From positions 1 through 40,136 of the forward strand of contig JAILOU010000014.1 in the NCBI GenBank assembly GCA_024690665.1: DNA of 40,136 nucleotides, given 5' to 3'. Made by a program: the position numbers and the translations under genes. Source of the DNA: Eubacterium sp. GTDB taxonomy: Bacteria; Bacillota; Clostridia; Lachnospirales; Lachnospiraceae. Of this stretch, positions 35,926-40,136 are shown piece by piece (positions within the stretch are counted from its first letter, which is position 1; every line of letters begins with the position of its first letter). The notes beneath the pieces are model-generated. The model did no database searches. It saw only the letters and a program-made list of their open reading frames with translations, and was not told where the DNA came from.

Positions 35926-36231
35926 TTATTTGTCTTTGAAATAATCTTTTACATCAATATTATGCGTTGCTTTATAGATGTCCGAAACAATACTTTCCAC
36001 CAAAGAAAAAGCTTTATCTCGTCCGTCAGCAAGTCCAACCAGCAACTCTTCCTCAAGGTCGTAAGAAGTATTCATCCAGGATGGATAGATGGCGAAAGCG
36101 TCTTCTTGTTTGCTTCCAACCATAATCAGATACAGATTAGCTAAAGACTCACCTCTTAATACAAGAGATAAAATATTCTCAATTTCATCTGATGCAAATC
36201 CCAGCGAATAAATCTGTTTTACACTTCTCAT
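35926..36231 (-). CDS. Conserved-looking hypothetical protein, 101 residues
   Basis: I do not recognise this gene. It encodes a small soluble, mostly helical protein with no membrane segment, signal or cysteine (apparent from the translation). Features are a start MRSVKQIYSLGFASDEIENIL, a middle LYLIMVGSKQEDAFAIYP and a C-terminal helix DGRDKAFSLVESIVSDIY. It lies between the NUDIX gene (18-base gap) and the DUF2953 gene (10-base gap), on the same strand and under the same promoter, so it is probably expressed. Codon use looks like that of its neighbours. Confidence 0.75.
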   Translation of the reverse strand: MRSVKQIYSLGFASDEIENILSLVLRGESLANLYLIMVGSKQEDAFAIYPSWMNTSYDLEEELLVGLADGRDKAFSLVESIVSDIYKATHNIDVKDYFKDK

Positions 36232-36249
36232 AACGATATCCTCATCTTG

Positions 36250-36684
36250 TTACCAAAGACGACTTTTACGAAGATCCTGATATTGCTGGTAAGCTTCCAC
36301 AAGAATCTGTTTTTCATTCGCGAATTTTAGCAAATGATAGGCCTCGTGAAACTTATAGTAACCCGAATCAACAAAATATTCTTCTTTTTGTGGCTTGCTA
36401 TAGTAATTACCGGCTTTCATAAGATACCAATGTACACTCTTATGAATGGTGTCTTCAGCAGTCGAAAATGTATAATCTGAAACTCCGACATATTTTACGA
36501 TTTCAGCTTTTACATCTGTTTCCTCTTTTACCTCTCTAAGAGCAGTTTCTTCATGTTCCTCTCCTGCCTCAACGGTTCCTTTCGGCAGAACCCAACCGTC
36601 ATATCTGTTGCGGTATTTTTTATAGAGCAGTAAAATCTTCCCTCGAAAGATAACAACGCCCCCGCAACTTGTTGCTTCTATCAT
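36250..36684 (-). CDS. NUDIX hydrolase
   Basis: A 144-residue NUDIX protein that splits a nucleoside diphosphate linked to another group; the substrate is unknown. The Nudix box runs from G36 to V58, with REVKEE intact (R50-E55), but the position usually held by glycine is D57 (EETD). The N-terminal SCGGVVIFRGKILLLYKKYR and WVLPKGTVEAGE fit the diadenosine polyphosphate (Ap4A) group. The ATG at 36684 is fixed by GGAGG seven bases upstream. It is the first gene of the unit to gerW, with its own promoter. Confidence 0.92.
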   Translation of the reverse strand: MIEATSCGGVVIFRGKILLLYKKYRNRYDGWVLPKGTVEAGEEHEETALREVKEETDVKAEIVKYVGVSDYTFSTAEDTIHKSVHWYLMKAGNYYSKPQKEEYFVDSGYYKFHEAYHLLKFANEKQILVEAYQQYQDLRKSRLW

Positions 36685-36722
36685 TGCAAAACCTCCTGAC
36701 GTGGTTTTCATATGTTAATAGA

Positions 36723-36751
36723 ATTATACTCCAACTAGAATTTGTTCGCAA
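36723..36751 (-). promoter_or_regulatory. Sigma-A promoter of the NUDIX-gerW unit
   Basis: Minus-strand TTGCGA (36746-36751), 17-base spacer, TATAAT (36723-36728). It lies in the short gap after the penicillin-binding protein gene, about 39 bases before the NUDIX start. No terminator separates the two units, so some read-through is likely. Confidence 0.8.
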
Positions 36752-36758
36752 GAAAGAG

Positions 36759-38177
36759 CTACTCTTCTTCATCCGAAATATCAGAGGCAAAATAAGCATC
36801 AAAAACATCATCTGCAATCGGAACAGCATACTTGCTTCCGGCACCGGTATCTTCTGCAATAACAGCAATCGCAAGAGATTTTTTCCCTTTTTTGGTTGCA
36901 TATCCAACAAACCAGGCATGAGAATCTCCATCACTGTTGAATTCAGCCGTACCAGTCTTACCATATGCTTTATAATCGTTATCAGCAAGTTTGGATGCGG
37001 TACCACTTTTCACGGTTTCTCGCATAAATTCCTGAAGAATCTCTGCCTGCTCCGTACTCATCAATGTTTTATACTCTTCTGATTCATATTGTTCTACCGT
37101 ATTCCCATCATAACTTTCAATACTGTCAACCAGGTACGGTTTCATGGCAACACCGTCATTTGCAACAGATGCCGCAATCAGCGCCATGTGAAGCGGCGTA
37201 ACCAGTGTCTCTCCCTGTCCGATTGCTGTCTGCATCAACATGGCATCACCATCTGATTTTTCATATGAAAATGTAGAAGCAACCGTAGAAAGTGTAAAAT
37301 CAATCTTTTGATTGAACAGCATCTGATCACAAAGTGATATGTATTTATTCTTATTAAAATCAAGCGCCATATTGGCAAATGAAGTGTTACAAGATTCTGC
37401 GAATGATTCTTTAAGGTCCACGGTTCCGTGTACCTCTCCCTTGTAACAGCTAAGTGTTTTAGAACCCATCTTGGTACTTCCTGTACAGGTATAGGAATAA
37501 TCACTATAGTCGTCATCATTTTCAATTAAATATTCCAGCGTTGTAATAATTTTAAATGTTGAACCCGGAGGATACTGTCCCTGCGTAGTACGATTCAATA
37601 ACACCGAACTGTCACTGTCATCGGAGGTAAGACTATCCCAATCTTCTGAGATGGTATTCGGATCATAATCCGGTTTTGATACCATTGCGATTACTTTCCC
37701 CGTCTCCGGTTCAATGGCAATTACCGCACCATCATAGTCACCAAGCGCATCGTAGGCAGCCTCCTGAACAGAAGTATCAAGCGTAGTGATAACGTTGTCA
37801 CCCATACTCTTTTCGCTTTGAATATCATTTATCACCTGCTCAATCACATTACTGTGACTTCGAAGTAAGTAAGTGTTCTCTGCAAGTTCAAGTCCCGCCA
37901 TACCATTTGTTGAATAACCGACAGCATGCGCAAATAAATCATCATATGGGTAAACTCTTGTTTCATCACCGTCATCATCCACTTCTGTCTTTGCCAAAAC
38001 ATCTCCGGATTCGGTTAAGATATTTCCTCTGATTATGGTTTCTGAAAAAGTATCCAGCCTTGGATTATAGGATGAATTAACATAATCATCACTTCTAACC
38101 ACCATAAAATACGCAAAATAGACGATTAAGATAATAAAAATTGCTACAAATACATAAGCAATGACGCCAAATTCCAT
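36759..38177 (-). CDS. Class B penicillin-binding protein (peptidoglycan transpeptidase)
   Basis: Cross-links peptidoglycan outside the membrane and probably works with the FtsW/RodA glycosyltransferase encoded directly upstream. The 472-residue protein has one N-terminal membrane anchor (about 5-27), a pedestal region (IIRGNILTESGDVLA) and a transpeptidase domain. The active site is S206-TFK (PPGSTFK), S262-CN and K407-TG (YGKTGTAEF). There is no PASTA domain. The frame stays open to 38333, but that part overlaps the end of ftsW and reads its lysine-rich tail in another frame; the ATG at 38177 follows the ftsW stop by eight bases. The ribosome site is weak, suggesting coupling. Confidence 0.93.
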   Translation of the reverse strand: MEFGVIAYVFVAIFIILIVYFAYFMVVRSDDYVNSSYNPRLDTFSETIIRGNILTESGDVLAKTEVDDDGDETRVYPYDDLFAHAVGYSTNGMAGLELAENTYLLRSHSNVIEQVINDIQSEKSMGDNVITTLDTSVQEAAYDALGDYDGAVIAIEPETGKVIAMVSKPDYDPNTISEDWDSLTSDDSDSSVLLNRTTQGQYPPGSTFKIITTLEYLIENDDDYSDYSYTCTGSTKMGSKTLSCYKGEVHGTVDLKESFAESCNTSFANMALDFNKNKYISLCDQMLFNQKIDFTLSTVASTFSYEKSDGDAMLMQTAIGQGETLVTPLHMALIAASVANDGVAMKPYLVDSIESYDGNTVEQYESEEYKTLMSTEQAEILQEFMRETVKSGTASKLADNDYKAYGKTGTAEFNSDGDSHAWFVGYATKKGKKSLAIAVIAEDTGAGSKYAVPIADDVFDAYFASDISDEEE

Positions 38178-38184
38178 ATTACGA

Positions 38185-39645
38185 TTAGTCGAGGTCTTCG
38201 AACTGCGTCTCGAACCCCTTACGTTTTCTCTTCTTTGATTCAGTCGTTTTTCTTGTTGTCGGCTGTTCAGATTCTGATTCGATTCTGACATCCTGCGGCT
38301 TCTTTCGACCTGCTTTCTTCTTCTTGACTTCATGCAAAGCTCCTTCGTCTTGTCTTAAAATATATAATCCCTGAATAATTGCAAATATAATCAGAGTGCT
38401 CAAAAGCGAGCTGCCACCATAACTTACAAGTGGAAGTGTTACTCCGGTTGATGGAATACATTTTGTAACACCACCGATTGTTAAAAACACCTGGAAACCA
38501 TATACCGTTCCAAGTCCAAGTGCAATCAGCTTATAAAACTGGTCCTTAATTTGCATTGCAATATTCAAAAACATCAAAAAGCAACTTGCACATACCAGAA
38601 CCAGGCATAACGCGAAGACACCTCCAAGTTCTTCTGATATTGCTGCAAAGATAAAGTCCTGTTTCACTACCGGAATAGATTCCGGCATACCGTTATAAAG
38701 GCCAAGTCCCAGCCATCCGCCGGTACCAATGGCGAATAACGATTGCGAAACCTGATAGCCGCTTCCGGAATAAGAAGCGAGCGGATCTTGCCAGGCAATC
38801 ACACGGTTTCTGACATGGGCAAACAACTTATAACTGATTAAAGCTGCCAATACCCCAACGCCAAGTCCGGCTCCTATGTATTTTGGCTTTCGTGTTGCCA
38901 CATATAGCATGGCAAGATACGCAACAAAAAAGATAAGTGCTGCTCCAAGGTCGGTTGACAAAACCAGAATTCCCACATGAATAATCGCAACAACCGTTGC
39001 CTTTACAACTTGTTTGAATTCCGTTGATTCATATAACATAGATGCCACAAACATGACAAAGATGATTTTGATAAATTCTGACGGCTGTAGAGAAATGCCT
39101 CCGATATTAATTGCAAGCTGCGCTCCATAGCTGGTAGTTCCAAGAACTTTTACGGCACCAAGTAAGACAATTCCGACTCCTGCATACACCCAGGTCAGCT
39201 TTTTGAAGAACTTGATTCGATGAATTAAAAGCGGAACTAAAAGTGTTAATACCAAACCGATAACCGCAATTTCAAATTGTCTTAAAGCAGACTCAAACTC
39301 TAGTCTCGTAAGCATAATAAAACCGATAATCATCAGCATACACATGTTATTAACAACAAGTCTGGATGCTTTTTTATAAATCTTGGTATACAACACCAAA
39401 AAGACAATCATCAGTGCAAGCTGTGCCAGATAAAACACAATATACTTTAGTTCTTTTTCATTCATTATTATCAGAATGTTTCCAACCAAATGTATTAAGA
39501 ACATCAAAAATGTCTGTCGACCATATATCACATCCATATGTTCTTGTGTTTTCCTGCCTTTAAAAACATGAAAACACTGAAACGTATAGATAGCAAAAAA
39601 GATAATAAGCAGATACTTAGAAAGCTCTGTAATAATATGCTCCAT
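38185..39645 (-). CDS. FtsW/RodA/SpoVE family peptidoglycan glycosyltransferase
   Basis: A SEDS-family membrane enzyme that polymerises lipid II into glycan strands. The 486-residue protein has about ten to twelve membrane segments, an LQPSEFIKI segment near the middle and the family signature SYGGSSLLSTLIIFAIIQG near residue 410. The last ~45 residues form a highly basic tail (KKKKAGRKKPQD, TTESKKRKRKG). The class B transpeptidase follows directly, the usual SEDS-PBP pair. Division, elongation or sporulation type cannot be told from sequence. The ATG overlaps the U32 peptidase stop codon by one base (TAATG). Confidence 0.93.
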   Translation of the reverse strand: MEHIITELSKYLLIIFFAIYTFQCFHVFKGRKTQEHMDVIYGRQTFLMFLIHLVGNILIIMNEKELKYIVFYLAQLALMIVFLVLYTKIYKKASRLVVNNMCMLMIIGFIMLTRLEFESALRQFEIAVIGLVLTLLVPLLIHRIKFFKKLTWVYAGVGIVLLGAVKVLGTTSYGAQLAINIGGISLQPSEFIKIIFVMFVASMLYESTEFKQVVKATVVAIIHVGILVLSTDLGAALIFFVAYLAMLYVATRKPKYIGAGLGVGVLAALISYKLFAHVRNRVIAWQDPLASYSGSGYQVSQSLFAIGTGGWLGLGLYNGMPESIPVVKQDFIFAAISEELGGVFALCLVLVCASCFLMFLNIAMQIKDQFYKLIALGLGTVYGFQVFLTIGGVTKCIPSTGVTLPLVSYGGSSLLSTLIIFAIIQGLYILRQDEGALHEVKKKKAGRKKPQDVRIESESEQPTTRKTTESKKRKRKGFETQFEDLD

Positions 39646-40136
39646 TATTCTACCCCTCGTTTAAAGTGTCCATTCGTATATGAAAACGCAATCTGCTCCG
39701 GTTTAAATGTTCCATGTTCCACAAATGCATTTTCATAATCGCGCAATATATTCGAAACCTCTTTTTTAGATTCTTTTAAAAATTGCAGACGGAATCCCGA
39801 AAATCCCATAGTCAGCAATTTCTTAGAATGCTGCAAAAGGCATAACGGCTCAGCGTTATAGATGGTATTATAACATAAGTCACAGTGAGGTTTTACCATC
39901 ATCTTTCGTTTCTTTCGATCGGTCAAGGTAATCAGCTTAGAATCTTTTGTACACTGCCCGGTATTTTTCCGAAGACACTGCGCGCTTTGCATTACAGGCT
40001 GATAACCATAGACTACCATCTCACTATAACCATTTTCATGATGTCTTAATTCTTGTTCATTTAATTCATACGGCGTAGTAAACGCCTGGTATCCACTGCT
40101 TAGAAAGCCTTTCGTTGCAACATCGGAATAGGTATA
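39645..40136 (-). CDS. U32 family peptidase-like protein, 5' end outside window
   Basis: The last 163 residues of a U32 family protein; the reading frame continues to the right edge, with ATPYELN-type sequence (TTPYELNEQELRHH) before the first ATG at 40019. U32 proteins include collagenase-like peptidases and the RNA hydroxylation factors RlhA and TrhP. Four conserved cysteines typical of the iron-sulfur type are visible, in SAQCLRKNTGQC and HCDLCYNTIYN. VVYGYQPVM is the usual preceding segment. It is translationally linked to ftsW/rodA by a one-base overlap. Confidence 0.92.
   Translation of the reverse strand, partial: YTYSDVATKGFLSSGYQAFTTPYELNEQELRHHENGYSEMVVYGYQPVMQSAQCLRKNTGQCTKDSKLITLTDRKKRKMMVKPHCDLCYNTIYNAEPLCLLQHSKKLLTMGFSGFRLQFLKESKKEVSNILRDYENAFVEHGTFKPEQIAFSYTNGHFKRGVE

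Overview
This AT-rich window reads as chromosomal core genome of an anaerobic Firmicute in the Clostridia. Lachnospiraceae is the best guess. The main reasons are the block rplU-prp-rpmA-obgE-yhbY-nadD-yqeK-rsfS, an L27 with a cleavable N-terminal leader beside its Prp protease, the TIGR03960/TIGR03936/RNase E-G trio, short HisG with HisZ, RqcH, RemA, RecU, and a LexA with Gram-positive operators. GerW with its DUF2953 partner and a chemoreceptor suggest a lineage with spore-forming and motile relatives. The family assignment is inference from gene content and order; nothing was searched.

Layout. 1-1458 is the 3' part of a chemoreceptor (+). 1506-3163 holds dtd (-), then a divergent SOS pair: a membrane-anchored LysM protein (-) and lexA (+), sharing an intergenic region with about five LexA-box-like sites. 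3208-7400 (-) is the ribosome and cofactor operon from rplU to rsfS. 7536-11308 (-) encodes two halves of a radical SAM system and an RNase E/G. 11385-16445 (-) is a partial histidine cluster, hisZ-hisG-hisD-hisB-hisIE, whose last gene carries an extra HisF-like N-terminal domain. 16526-21939 (-) contains recU, a histidine phosphatase, an RluA-type pseudouridine synthase, a YgiQ-type radical SAM protein, a HAD phosphatase and an RsuA-type pseudouridine synthase. 22003-28210 (-) is a long operon, yicC-remA-gmk-rpoZ-rimO-pgsA-cinA-rsmD-coaD plus a coiled-coil protein. 28376-30118 (+) is rqcH. 30164-34316 (-) is asp23/yloU-fakA-like-recG. 34518-34703 (+) is rpmB. 34805-36684 (-) is NUDIX, a hypothetical, DUF2953 and gerW. 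36759-40136 (-) is a U32 peptidase fragment, ftsW/rodA and a class B penicillin-binding protein.

The genes serve translation and ribosome assembly (L21, L27, L28, Obg, RsfS, YhbY, RsmD, RimO, RqcH, pseudouridine synthases, RNase E/G), cofactors (NadD, CoaD), histidine synthesis, DNA repair (LexA, RecU, RecG), phospholipid synthesis (PgsA) and cell wall or division (FtsW/RodA, PBP, LysM protein). Transcription units are closely packed, often overlapping by a few bases, with clear intrinsic terminators and several near-consensus sigma-A promoters. No gene-free gap exceeds 300 bases.

I found no mobile element, CRISPR array, tRNA, rRNA or defence system, and no obviously new multi-gene system. 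The most distinctive points are the HisF-like/HisI/HisE triple fusion lacking both HisF catalytic aspartates, the dense LexA operator array, an RNase E/G without the Zn-link cysteines, and a small uncharacterised gene in the gerW operon.
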